A stretch of 31,972 bases of DNA, from NCBI GenBank assembly GCA_900769665.1, contig CAAGHL010000020.1, forward strand, positions 1 through 31,972, written 5' to 3'. Below, piece after piece: positions 7,567 to 15,607 of this stretch. A model generated the notes under the pieces. The model was given only the letters and a program-made list of their open reading frames with translations, did not search any database and was not told the origin of the DNA. The DNA comes from Clostridia bacterium. GTDB taxonomy: Bacteria > Bacillota > Clostridia > Christensenellales > CAG-314. Made by a program: the position numbers and the translations under genes. Numbering within the stretch: position 1 is the first letter of the stretch; each line of letters opens with the position of its first letter.

Positions 7567-9054
7567 ATGGAAACTAAACCGAGTTTTTGGTCAAAACTGA
7601 AAAACTTTTTTCGTCCGATAGACTTGACGCAAGGGTCGTGTTGGCAGGTGATACTGAAGTTTGCCGTGCCAATACTCATTTGCAACCTTCTCAACATGTT
7701 GTACAGCTTTTCCGATGCTGCAATTTGCGGTCAAACGCTGTCCGCCGACGAGGTTGCAGGGGTCAACGACACGTCCAGTATCGTGTTTATTTTCATGCAG
7801 TTTGCCTTCGGTTGCACGTCGGGTTTCAGCGTGATACTTTCCAACAAAATCGGCGCGCATGACGAGCAAGGCACACGCCGTTCCTTTGCCGCACAAATTT
7901 GGCTTGTCGGCGCAATTACGGTGTTTTTGACGGTTTTCTCGTTGCTAATTTTGCCTCTTATGTTGGCTTGGGTCAACCTTACGCCCACCAACCCCGAAGT
8001 GTACAACGCCGCATATACCTACTGTTTTGTCATTTTCATCGGTATGTTTGCGCAGTTTTTGTACAATTTGCTTATTTCCGTACTGCGTGCAATCGGCGAC
8101 AGCTTTACGCCGTTGATGTTTTTGTTTATCAGCACCGTGCTTAACATCGTGTTGGACGTGGCGTTTATCGAGGCGTTCCATTGGGGCGTTGCAGGTGCGG
8201 CTGTGGCTACGGTTTTGACGCAATTTTTGTGCGCCGTTGCTTGTTTTGTGTACATCGGCAAGCGTTACAACGGCATTTTGCCTCGCGGCGAGGACTTCAA
8301 GGTGACGGGCGAGGAAATTTGGCAACACGTCAAGCAGGGCGTGCCTCTCGGGTTGCAGTTTTCCATCCTCAGTATCGGACTGATTGTAATGATGAGCGAA
8401 ACGGTCAAGTTCGATTTGATGCCCGATGGTATCATGGTGGCAGGCAATCCCGCACAAAACGGCGTAGGTGCGGCGCATAAACTGTCCAACCTTGTGGGCG
8501 CTCCGTTGGCGGCACTAGGCGTGGCAATGGTCAGTTTCAATGCGCAAAACATCGGCGCAGGGCGTGACGACCGCGTGCGCAAGGGTACGTTGCAAGCGGT
8601 GCTTATGGGACTTATTGCGTCGGTGCTGACGGTGGGCGTGGGTATGTTGTTTACCATCGGCGGCTTTTACCAATACATATTTTTGAGCGCGGACAAGATT
8701 ACCGAGCGCTCGTTGTACTTTGGCAACACCTATTTGTACGTGACCTACGTGTTTGTACCGCTGTTGGCAATGGTGTACGTGTTGCGCAACTCCGTGCAAG
8801 GTACGGGACGGTCGATATGGACGCTTATCGGCGGCATAGGGGAGTTGATTGCGCGCGTGCTGGTGTGCATGTTTTTGCCGTCGCTGTTCAACGGCGGACC
8901 GACAAACGCACAGGCAAATACGTTGTCATACATGGCACTGTGCATGGGCGACCCTGCGGCGTGGTTGCTGTCCGTGGCGGTGTTGCTGTACCCGTTTTTC
9001 AAGTATATCGTGCGCCAAAAGAAGGACGATAGTTTGACGAAAGCGCAACTATAG
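7567..9054 (+). CDS. MATE-family multidrug/toxin efflux transporter
   Basis: 495-aa integral membrane protein with about 12 hydrophobic helices, the usual length for MATE (NorM/DinF-type) exporters. These expel organic cations, drugs or metabolites in exchange for Na+ or H+. Family features are the opening PIDLTQGSCWQVILKFAVPI, the paired-half architecture and the second-half loop ending PLGLQFSILSIG, where the second six-helix half begins. GAGGA at 7555-7559 supports the ATG at 7567. It is monocistronic, with its own promoter and the leader hairpin upstream. Substrate cannot be told from sequence. Confidence 0.9.
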   Translation: METKPSFWSKLKNFFRPIDLTQGSCWQVILKFAVPILICNLLNMLYSFSDAAICGQTLSADEVAGVNDTSSIVFIFMQFAFGCTSGFSVILSNKIGAHDEQGTRRSFAAQIWLVGAITVFLTVFSLLILPLMLAWVNLTPTNPEVYNAAYTYCFVIFIGMFAQFLYNLLISVLRAIGDSFTPLMFLFISTVLNIVLDVAFIEAFHWGVAGAAVATVLTQFLCAVACFVYIGKRYNGILPRGEDFKVTGEEIWQHVKQGVPLGLQFSILSIGLIVMMSETVKFDLMPDGIMVAGNPAQNGVGAAHKLSNLVGAPLAALGVAMVSFNAQNIGAGRDDRVRKGTLQAVLMGLIASVLTVGVGMLFTIGGFYQYIFLSADKITERSLYFGNTYLYVTYVFVPLLAMVYVLRNSVQGTGRSIWTLIGGIGELIARVLVCMFLPSLFNGGPTNAQANTLSYMALCMGDPAAWLLSVAVLLYPFFKYIVRQKKDDSLTKAQL

Positions 9055-9468
9055 TTTGATTGCGGCACGGCTTTGTGACGAAAGATACAGCGCAAAGATG
9101 GACTAGCGTGTGACGAGTGGCGTGGGTACAAGCAAGTTGCGTGGCGTAGGTGATTTGGCGCATGCAAAGCATAGAAAGATAGATTGCGGCGGCGATTAGC
9201 GATAGTGGGCAACCGCAAAATAATTTTTTTACAACTTTCTAAAAAGGCGTTTACAAAACGCAAAAAATATGCTACAATAACTAGGCTTGCAAGTAGTGTG
9301 ACAAGCACAGACGCATTGCCAAGAGAATATCTTTCACGTAGCGTATATGTACACAAGTACATTGTCAAAGAGTACTTTGGCGTACGGTGCGGTGTTGCAA
9401 AGCGTCGCAAAGCAAAGTGCAGGTAGCGTGCGTCGCACAAACATCCTACCAAGCAAAAACAAAATTAC
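9055..9468. other. Intergenic region with a strong promoter, no gene seen
   Basis: No convincing ORF or known RNA. It contains TTTACA (9250-9255), a 17-bp spacer and TACAAT (9273-9278) on the plus strand, about 190 bases before tRNA-Val. I see no closer promoter for the tRNA, so this may drive a tRNA precursor with a long leader. A small RNA in 9285-9460 cannot be excluded. Confidence 0.5.
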
Positions 9469-9544
9469 GGACGATTAACTCAGCTGGGAGAGTGTCTCCT
9501 TGACGTGGAGGAAGTCACAGGTTCGAGTCCTGTATCGTCCACCA
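9469..9544 (+). tRNA. tRNA-Val (anticodon GAC)
   Basis: Full cloverleaf: acceptor GGACGAT/ATCGTCC, D stem ACTC/GAGT, anticodon stem TCTCC/GGAGG around loop TTGACGT (anticodon GAC), T arm ACAGG-TTCGAGT-CCTGT, discriminator A and encoded CCA. It marks the left border of the AT-rich island. Confidence 0.96.
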
Positions 9545-9552
9545 TCTGAATA

Positions 9553-9598
9553 GACCTTGAAATGTGAACCATTGTTGTTCTGTTTCAAGGTCTTTTTA
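9553..9598 (+). terminator. Terminator of tRNA-Val
   Basis: Perfect 10-bp stem gaccttgaaa (9553-9562) / tttcaaggtc (9583-9592), 20-nt loop, then tttttata. Confidence 0.8.
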
Positions 9599-9649
9599 TA
9601 TCTATTAAAGCAGATATTTCTAAAAAATATTGTATTTAGGTACGTATTT

Positions 9650-10970
9650 CAAAATGGACACTTTTTTAGGGAAAATCAGAAAATCCTTTTGAGAATAAAC
9701 TAACCCTTTCGTTTTCGAACTGTTACTGTTCAGTTTGCAGCTTGGAGTTTTCCTTATATTTATTGAAATAGTTGGCTTCGAATTTATCCGGTGTCTGGTT
9801 CATGAGAATAGAATGCGGGCGCTTGTTATTATAGAAGTTAATATATGTTTCAATACTTTCAAAAAAATCTTTTTCCGTTTTGAAACGGTAGCGATATAAT
9901 GCTTCTCGCTTAAAACTACCGAAGAAAGACTCCATAACCGAATTGTCGTAGGGCATTCCCGGATTTGAAAACGATTGTATGATATTAAGGCTTTTTAAGT
10001 ATTTTCGGAATTCGCTTGACATGTAATTGCTGCCTTGGTCGCTATGGAAAAGCAGGATTTTAGTCGGTTTTCTTGTTCCGTAAGCCGCTTTAACAGTGGA
10101 TTTTGTCAGTTGTGTGCTGTTATGTCGTGAAATTTTATATGCGATAACTTTTCTCGCGTATAGGTCTAAAACAACGCAAATATAATACATTCTGCCGAAA
10201 ACGCTGAAATATGTAACGTCGCTTACCCAAACTTCATTCGGGCGTGAAACCTGAAACTGTTGTTGTAATATATTTGCTTTTTGTTCCTGATGCTGTTTGT
10301 AAAGCGTTTTTGCACAGGCACGAATAGAAAACATTCCGTTCTCATGCATAATCTTCGCAAAGGTGGATTCGGATATGGCGTACCCGCGGTCCTTGAGAAT
10401 CGCATAAATTTTACTGCTTCCGAAAATTTCGTTGTAATCGTGAAATATCTGTTCGATAACAGGGAACATTTCTGACCTTCTGTTTGCGGCTTTCGTGTTT
10501 CCGTTTTTATTGCGCAGTATGTGGTTGTAGTAACTTCCTTTTGCGACTTTAAGGGCTTCGCATAAGGCGTTTACTTTATATTCATCGGAAAGGCTTTTGA
10601 TTACTTCGTATCTTTTGGATAGCGGCGCACTCGGCGTATATGGCGAGCGTTGCAGTATTTCGATAATTTTTTGTTGCCTGTCACATTTTTCTTGTAAATC
10701 GTGTAAATAACGGAAATCGGGTGCTTTTCCTTTATTAAAAGAGTTGTTGCGCTCTTTTATCCAGAGATAGATGGTCGTTCTGGATATCTTGGTGCTTTGA
10801 GAAATTTTTGAAATTGTTTCGCCGTTTAAGTATCTGTTTACAACGGCTATTTTTTCTTTCTCGGGATAAGTGTTCATAAATTTTGCTCCTTGTATAAAAA
10901 TAATGAGCAAAATTATATCATAATTGCAATGCTTTTGGAAGAAAATATTGGTTTAAGTCAACTGAAAAGT
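9650..10970 (-). mobile_element. IS3-family-like insertion sequence, ends not resolved
   Basis: One transposase ORF fills most of the interval. On the left, tggacacttttttagg (from about 9655) resembles IS3-family termini. I find no good inverted partner on the right (10880-11010), so the outer coordinates are estimates and the element may be end-degraded. Confidence 0.45.
9723..10877 (-). CDS. IS3-family transposase, single ORF, DDE type
   Basis: 384 aa from the ATG at 10877 (AGGAG in complement of 10886-10890, 8-nt spacer; an earlier in-frame ATG at 10910 lacks an RBS). The N-terminus is a helix-turn-helix (about residues 5-45: GETISKISQSTKISRTTIYL), then a short coiled segment, an HTH_21-like region (YEVIKSLSDEY...) and an rve integrase core. 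The catalytic triad is Asp220 (WVSDVTY), Asp280 (FHSDQGSNY) and Glu316 (NSVMESFFG), i.e. DDx35E spacing. Most IS3 elements make OrfAB by frameshifting; here the regions are already fused in one frame. The catalytic residues are intact, so it may be active. Confidence 0.9.
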   Translation of the reverse strand: MNTYPEKEKIAVVNRYLNGETISKISQSTKISRTTIYLWIKERNNSFNKGKAPDFRYLHDLQEKCDRQQKIIEILQRSPYTPSAPLSKRYEVIKSLSDEYKVNALCEALKVAKGSYYNHILRNKNGNTKAANRRSEMFPVIEQIFHDYNEIFGSSKIYAILKDRGYAISESTFAKIMHENGMFSIRACAKTLYKQHQEQKANILQQQFQVSRPNEVWVSDVTYFSVFGRMYYICVVLDLYARKVIAYKISRHNSTQLTKSTVKAAYGTRKPTKILLFHSDQGSNYMSSEFRKYLKSLNIIQSFSNPGMPYDNSVMESFFGSFKREALYRYRFKTEKDFFESIETYINFYNNKRPHSILMNQTPDKFEANYFNKYKENSKLQTEQ

Positions 10971-11010
10971 ATATGAAGAATACCAGTTACAGTTTGAAAG
11001 ACAAAACGAC

Positions 11011-11039
11011 TTGAAAAAAATGACGGAATATGGTATACT
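11011..11039 (+). promoter_or_regulatory. Promoter of the NTase-HEPN-helicase operon
   Basis: TTGAAA (11011-11016), 17-bp spacer, TATACT (11034-11039) preceded by TGG, an extended -10. It lies inside what would be the first codons if the TTG at 11011 or ATG at 11020 were used, and therefore argues for a later start at 11065. Confidence 0.65.
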
Positions 11040-11064
11040 TATATATACAGGGGTAGTTTTAATT

Positions 11065-11703
11065 GTGAAATTGATTACGAGAAAAGCAAGTTCGGAAGCC
11101 AGACAAAGGGCAGACAGGATTATACGTGATGTACACAAACTATTAGGAAAAGAATACAGGTTTTTTTGCCGACCTATTGGATCGCAAACTCGCAGATGTA
11201 TTGTTCAAGATAAGAATGGGAAGTACGATTTAGATTATCAAATAGTATTGACTGAAAATTCTAAAGGCAAGATGGATCCTACAAGCATCAAGAAAAGGTT
11301 TTTATGGGCATTTACAACTGTTAAGCACGATAATGAAAGAGTTGAAGATTCGACTACCGTTGTTACAGTAAGATGTTCAAACGAAGAAGGTAGATTTAAT
11401 ACCAAAACAGAAAAATTTTCTTTTGATTTTGTGATTATAAGTCCGGATGAAACTTGTCGTATCAGAAGAAACGGTAACAATCAATATACTTGGGTTCAAC
11501 TGCCAACGAAACATACGGATATATATAATCGTTATAAAGCAATGAGTTTTGAACAACAAAAAGATTTATTAGAGAACTATTTGTTACCGAAAATTATTAG
11601 AGAAAAACAAAAAGACGAATCGCAACGTCGTGCGACTATCGATATATTTTTGGAGGGCGTAAATAATTATTGCGCACAGGTAAATGCTTATGACAAAAAA
11701 TGA
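11065..11703 (+). CDS. Nucleotidyltransferase-like protein (possible CD-NTase/MNT fold), first gene of a putative defence operon
   Basis: 212 aa from the GTG at 11065, chosen because the promoter ends at 11039 and AGGGG lies at 11049-11053. ATG 11020 is the alternative. The pattern is that of a polymerase-beta-type nucleotidyltransferase: Gly39-Ser40 (RPIGSQTRR), then Asp55-x-Asp57 (KYDLDYQI), then a strand with Asp121 (SFDFVIIS) as a possible third metal ligand. Such folds make cyclic oligonucleotides in CBASS or AMPylate partners in MNT-HEPN modules. I cannot say which applies, and overall similarity to a named family is not recognisable by eye. It overlaps the HEPN-like gene by 14 bases. 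Low-GC codon use differs from host genes. Confidence 0.6.
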   Translation: MKLITRKASSEARQRADRIIRDVHKLLGKEYRFFCRPIGSQTRRCIVQDKNGKYDLDYQIVLTENSKGKMDPTSIKKRFLWAFTTVKHDNERVEDSTTVVTVRCSNEEGRFNTKTEKFSFDFVIISPDETCRIRRNGNNQYTWVQLPTKHTDIYNRYKAMSFEQQKDLLENYLLPKIIREKQKDESQRRATIDIFLEGVNNYCAQVNAYDKK

Positions 11704-12373
11704 ATTGTTATCATTTATCGCTTTCAAAAATGAGCAAGAAAAAGAAGAAGCGGAATTTTATATGGCCGTTAAAGGTGTTGAATTACATCGTAGAATTCTC
11801 CTGTTTTTGGGTTGCACATTTTCTGAAAAGTCGAAGATTAAATGGTCTAAAATAGCAAGAATCTTAAAAAGCGATAAGGCACTGAGAGATGTTGTATACA
11901 TATATCTTGCGACATTGGAAGAATATATGAGAGCGTTTATTTCGAATAAATATGAGAATAATATTCAGCAAAGTTTTTGGATTGATGGATCAGGACAGAG
12001 GCAAGCGAATAAGATTAAAGCAAATATTTTGTCTGGCAAGAAGCTATTTGATATTCTTGAAAATATAGATTTTGGTTGTTTGATTCAGCAAGTAAAAAAT
12101 CTTCCTATTGAAGATAGAACTCAACTATTCGGTGATTCTTATTGCAAAAAGAATTTAGTTGCTGTAAAAGAGTTAAGGAATGCTGTAAGTCATCATAAAT
12201 TTTTAGCAGGCTATAAACTTAAAACTTGCAGTGTTGATGGATTTGAAGGCTGTAGTTTGATTGATAATATCAAAAATTTGCGACAACTATTGCCTGAAAG
12301 ATATCGTTACGGAAAAAATGGAAAAGGCGGAATAACGGCAGAATTAAACAAAATCGGGATAAATCTTGATTGA
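11690..12373 (+). CDS. HEPN-like protein (Abi-type putative RNase)
   Basis: 227 aa from the ATG at 11690 (AGG at 11678-11680, 9-nt spacer; ATG 11684 is the alternative). It is mostly helical, with the hallmark R-x4-H motif at Arg163-Asn164-AVS-His168-His169 (KELRNAVSHHKF), as in HEPN ribonucleases and Abi_2-type abortive-infection proteins. The middle region (LRDVVYIYLATLEEYMRAFISNKY) also resembles the first helices of Abi-like proteins. HEPN proteins next to nucleotidyltransferases form toxin-antitoxin pairs in which the partner modifies the toxin. It sits second in the operon, overlapping both neighbouring frames closely, which suggests a fixed stoichiometric module. RNase activity is inferred from the motif only. 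Confidence 0.6.
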   Translation: MTKNELLSFIAFKNEQEKEEAEFYMAVKGVELHRRILLFLGCTFSEKSKIKWSKIARILKSDKALRDVVYIYLATLEEYMRAFISNKYENNIQQSFWIDGSGQRQANKIKANILSGKKLFDILENIDFGCLIQQVKNLPIEDRTQLFGDSYCKKNLVAVKELRNAVSHHKFLAGYKLKTCSVDGFEGCSLIDNIKNLRQLLPERYRYGKNGKGGITAELNKIGINLD

Positions 12374-12407
12374 AATGATATGTATCATACAACGCGAGGA
12401 TCAAACT

Positions 12408-14321
12408 ATGAAAATAGTCGACAAAAGATTAAGAGAAACAGCGGACGTTATAAATAAAAAATTCGCTAAAGTAAACGAAGAAAACAGAAGCGAAGTGTCG
12501 GTAGATGTTTTATCGCATTTGAGAAACTTTTGCGAAGCGTTCATGTATAAGGTTTATGATGAAGAAAATGACGCCGATTTATATCAGACTCAGGATAATC
12601 TGAAGATCGTGCGGACGTATGTCAGAGACAAGCATTATGACGTTTATAAATTTCATTCATTGTTGGATTCGAGCGTCGGTCATATGGATTTCGGGCCGAT
12701 GCAGTCGGAGGCGTTGACCTTAAAATATATACCGCAGCTAATAAGATTAAAAACTTTTTTACAGAAACAATACGGAATAGTCGTACTTGAGAATATAGAT
12801 AAATATCCTTTGGATTTAGATTCAAGTCTTGTTTCTTTTTATAACAATACTCTTTTCGTAAAACCCTGCGACATCGGGTATTCTGACGAAAAATTCATTG
12901 AATTAAAAAACAGATTCAACGAAAAATTGTTAAGAATAAATTCATATTATTCGGACCATCGGATAATAGAAATCAGCGGATATTATACGGTTGAAAGCTA
13001 CTATAACTCCACCCAAAACGTTATTTTAGAAGTAATAAAGCTGTGTAAAACAAAAAACGTACAGGTAAATAACGATTATTCCGAAAATCCTCTTTTGTCT
13101 GCAGCGCAGAAGAATATACTGAGCAAATCTTTAAAAAACTCGTCGGTTGCGTTGATTACGGGGTCTGCGGGAACGGGTAAAACTACAATTATAAAAGAAT
13201 TTGTCAAGAATAATCCCGATAAGAGAATTTTATGTCTGACAACTACAAATACGGCGAATAACAATTTAAAAATAAAAGACTTTGCAGGCAATATTACATA
13301 TAAAAATATAGCGCAATTTAAAAAAGAAAAGAATCATGAAGATTGTGATATAATTATTGTCGACGAGGCGAGTTTTGTTTCGACGGATTCGATAGAAAAG
13401 ATTATCGAAGTGTATAAAAGTTCTGCTTTTATGGTTGTCGGCGATCCCGGGCAAATAGAGTCGATTGAGTTCGGTAATTGGTTCGATTTATTGTTGAATT
13501 TATTAAAAGCCAAAGACGTTGTTTTTACTTTGGACGTTGAATACAGGACAAAAGTCGTCGAACTGACAAAAATCTGGGATGAGGTAAGGCACGGGAAAAA
13601 GAAAAATATCATCGAATTGCTTTCTGCCTACGAAATGACGGAGGAAATAAGCGACGATATTTTTAAGGTTCAGGAAAATGAAGTTGTCCTGTGTCTTAAT
13701 TATGACGGTTTATACGGAATAAACAATATTAACAGATATTTGCAGGCGTCCAACCCGAATGACGCTTTTGAATATCAGCAAAACCTATATAAAGTCGGCG
13801 ACCCCGTTGTTTTTATAACGAACGATTACAGCGCGTATGGCATTTATAACAATTTAAGCGGAAAAATCGTCGGGATAAAAAACGAAGAGGAAAACATAAC
13901 GTTTAAAATTGAATTGTTGGAAAGTGTAAGTTATTTCGGCAAATTATCTAACGAGATAGAAATTGTGGAGGAAGGTTCCGGGTTTTATGCTATTGTGACC
14001 AAAATGAAATATTATAACGACAAATACGATACGGATATGGATACGAGAACAAAACTTCCGTTTCAAATATCGTACGCTATGTCAATCCACAAAGCGCAAG
14101 GTTTGGAGTTCGATTCCGTTAAGATCGTGATCACTAAAGAATCGGACGAGCAGGTAACAAAGAATATTTTTTATACGGCGGTCACCAGGGCGAAGAAAAA
14201 CCTTAAAGTCTATTGGCAACCCGAAGTGGCAGATTATGTTTTAGGTAATATCGAAAATAGCGAGGAGTCTAAAACTGCGGACTTATCAATCCTTTCGGAG
14301 CAATTGAAGAAATATATCTGA
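12408..14321 (+). CDS. Superfamily 1 (RecD/UvrD-like) helicase with an N-terminal helical domain
   Basis: 637 aa from the ATG at 12408 (GAGGA at 12396-12400, 7-nt spacer; a TTG at 12366 is unlikely). The N-terminal 230 residues are a helical region of unknown role (LSHLRNFCEAFMYKVYDEE; possibly another HEPN-like fold). SF1 motifs follow: Walker A GSAGTGKTT (252-260, Lys258), Walker B IIIVDEAS (Asp319-Glu320), motif III VVGDPGQIE (Asp346), a UvrD-C-type IHKAQGLEFDSVKI region, and motif VI TAVTRAKKN (Arg594). All key residues are present, so an active ATPase is expected. Third gene of the operon, followed by a strong terminator. Stand-alone SF1 helicases of this kind are frequent in defence islands; a repair or plasmid role is the alternative. 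Confidence 0.82.
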   Translation: MKIVDKRLRETADVINKKFAKVNEENRSEVSVDVLSHLRNFCEAFMYKVYDEENDADLYQTQDNLKIVRTYVRDKHYDVYKFHSLLDSSVGHMDFGPMQSEALTLKYIPQLIRLKTFLQKQYGIVVLENIDKYPLDLDSSLVSFYNNTLFVKPCDIGYSDEKFIELKNRFNEKLLRINSYYSDHRIIEISGYYTVESYYNSTQNVILEVIKLCKTKNVQVNNDYSENPLLSAAQKNILSKSLKNSSVALITGSAGTGKTTIIKEFVKNNPDKRILCLTTTNTANNNLKIKDFAGNITYKNIAQFKKEKNHEDCDIIIVDEASFVSTDSIEKIIEVYKSSAFMVVGDPGQIESIEFGNWFDLLLNLLKAKDVVFTLDVEYRTKVVELTKIWDEVRHGKKKNIIELLSAYEMTEEISDDIFKVQENEVVLCLNYDGLYGINNINRYLQASNPNDAFEYQQNLYKVGDPVVFITNDYSAYGIYNNLSGKIVGIKNEEENITFKIELLESVSYFGKLSNEIEIVEEGSGFYAIVTKMKYYNDKYDTDMDTRTKLPFQISYAMSIHKAQGLEFDSVKIVITKESDEQVTKNIFYTAVTRAKKNLKVYWQPEVADYVLGNIENSEESKTADLSILSEQLKKYI

Positions 14322-14396
14322 TTAATTTTATAAGCATTATTCTGATATATTAGAAATTTGTTTGCGTAGCTATTTCGTATGTGATAGCCAAGAAAG

Positions 14397-14437
14397 AAAA
14401 ATACGCACTCGGAAAATTGTTCCGAGTGCGTATTTTT
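14397..14437. terminator. Bidirectional intrinsic terminator
   Basis: Perfect 17-bp stem from aaaaatacgcactcgga (14397-14413) to its complement (14421-14437), 7-nt loop. A U-tract is produced in both directions. It separates the helicase operon (+) from the convergent ORF that ends at 14450 (-). Confidence 0.88.
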
Positions 14438-14449
14438 TGTTTGCAAAGA

Positions 14450-14902
14450 TTATTTCGGCTTGAAAGTAAAATTGAAATAGCCTTTACCTTTTGTAAAATC
14501 GAATATGCAATAAAAAATTGGTTTCGACTTGATATAAGTCGGAACCTTTCCATTATCGTTTAACTGCTCGTATTTTGTTGCCTTTCTTGCGTAGCGGTTG
14601 TAGCACAAGACAGCGAGAATATCAACTTCACCGCGAAAATAAGTACTTAAAAATCGAATATTTATCGTAAAGTCAGACTCAATACCGAGTTTGGCTCTTA
14701 TTTTATTTCTACGATACTTTTTTTCGCTACGGTTTTGACCTTTCCGTTGATATTCTCCACCGTAATTCAATCTGACCGAAAGCAATATTTCGTCTTGTGC
14801 TATGTTGATTGAACTAATGAAACAATGCGTAATAACGCCACTCAAATACGGCAACGCTTGGGTTGTCAATATGGACGAATTGCTGTTGTTTGTAAACGGC
14901 AA
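14450..14902 (-). CDS. Hypothetical protein, start uncertain
   Basis: No recognisable domain. Support for it being a gene is positional: its stop lies 13 bases from the bidirectional terminator, in the orientation that uses it. The C-terminal half is rich in Lys/Tyr/Phe (KPIFYCIFDFTKGKGYFNFTFKPK is split here as KPIFYCIFDF and KGYFNFTFKPK). The first 30 or so codons lie antisense to an excisionase-like coding remnant (14802-14915) and are probably not translated. A TTG near 14790 or lower could be the start. It could also be a truncated leftover of a larger gene. Confidence 0.35.
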   Translation of the reverse strand: MPFTNNSNSSILTTQALPYLSGVITHCFISSINIAQDEILLSVRLNYGGEYQRKGQNRSEKKYRRNKIRAKLGIESDFTINIRFLSTYFRGEVDILAVLCYNRYARKATKYEQLNDNGKVPTYIKSKPIFYCIFDFTKGKGYFNFTFKPK

Positions 14903-14915
14903 AAAGGAGAAGTAA
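14802..14915 (+). pseudogene. Short excisionase/HTH-like coding remnant
   Basis: In-frame ATG at 14802 (or 14817) to TAA at 14915 gives 32-37 aa ending in GNAWVVNMDELLLFVNG, which resembles the C-terminal wing of MerR/excisionase-type DNA-binding proteins. The frame is closed by TAA about 13 codons upstream, so the N-terminal helix-turn-helix is missing. It ends one base before the ATG of the following DNA-binding-like gene, whose RBS it contains, so the two were probably once co-translated. Confidence 0.35.
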
Positions 14916-14916
14916 A

Positions 14917-15387
14917 ATGAAATATATGACGTCCGGCGACATTCATAGAATGTTTAAGCAAGAAGACGAAGGCACAATCATAAGGCGTAATAACGTTCGC
15001 AGAATCGCTCTCGAAAACGGGATTAAAAATACGCTTACGCAAAACATAATCTTGATTGACTCAAAGGATTTCTTCGACAAAGTAAACCCGTATAACCTAC
15101 AAGAACGCGAATACAAAATACCCAAGTTAAGGTGTATTAAAGATTGTGCGAGAGAGTGGAACAAACATCGAAAGACGGGCGACCGTTTTATACACGCGGA
15201 TGAAATACGCGATTTTTTGAAAACAGACACGACGGTATTTAAGTATAAGTTCGGCAATAAGTGGATTGTAAACTACGATCAGCTTTTGCCACACCTCAAG
15301 AAAATAAACCGCCGCGAAAGCAAATTGTGGAAGGCATATATGGCTCGTATAGGCATAAAAAAATCAGTCACTCCACGAAAGAAGTGA
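14917..15387 (+). CDS. Excisionase-like DNA-binding protein with two HTH-like repeats
   Basis: 156 aa; AGGAG at 14905-14909 with a 7-nt spacer. Two halves have the same layout: (MTSGDIHRMF...ILIDSKDFFDKVNP) and (LRCIKDCAREW...WIVNYDQLLPHLKK), each a helical segment ending in a hydrophobic strand and a D-x-hydrophobic helix, as in tandem Xis/MerR-type winged domains. That suggests DNA bending or binding near an attachment site. Its last 17 codons (from YMARIGIKK on) lie inside the 105-bp repeat that contains the tRNA-Arg terminator, so the gene ends within a putative att site. No integrase is adjacent. Function is inferred from layout and position. Confidence 0.55.
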   Translation: MKYMTSGDIHRMFKQEDEGTIIRRNNVRRIALENGIKNTLTQNIILIDSKDFFDKVNPYNLQEREYKIPKLRCIKDCAREWNKHRKTGDRFIHADEIRDFLKTDTTVFKYKFGNKWIVNYDQLLPHLKKINRRESKLWKAYMARIGIKKSVTPRKK

Positions 15388-15441
15388 CTGAAAAAATGGT
15401 CTGCCTGATTGGAGTCGAAGCAACGGCGTTCCGCTTAGGAG
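15336..15441. repeat. att-like direct repeat, copy A (with tRNA-Arg 3' fragment)
   Basis: 106-bp copy of 17827-17931. In order it contains the tail of the excisionase-like gene, the tRNA terminator hairpin (tcagtcact / agtgactga, identical in both copies) and a minus-strand 3' fragment of tRNA-Arg (15397-15441) down to part of the anticodon arm, including the CCA complement tgg at 15397-15399. Differences from copy B are two substitutions before the terminator, a short divergent spacer with one indel, one mismatch in the T arm and a changed discriminator. Similarity ends abruptly at ttaggag. Confidence 0.85.
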
Positions 15442-15607
15442 TTCACCTTTCCTTGCAAAATATCGCAAAAACACTGCAATTTTATTACGTTTTTAAGCCG
15501 TTTTGGGCATTATTTTACGTCCAAAATGGCTGATTTTTTGTATTATTTGAGAAAATTTACATATCCTTTACCGATTTCACTAAGAGAAAACCGTTTGTTT
15601 TGGCTGT

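Noticed and set aside
8745..9452. Minus-strand frame over the MATE 3' end and the gap before tRNA-Val
   Set aside because: More than 40% lies antisense to MATE, no RBS and no recognisable protein features, so the gap is left as non-coding.
14381..14563. Plus-strand 60-codon frame after the helicase
   Set aside because: It covers the bidirectional terminator stem and has no RBS.
15261..15533. Plus-strand frame across repeat A
   Set aside because: Out of frame with the excisionase-like gene it overlaps and running through the tRNA fragment; no support.
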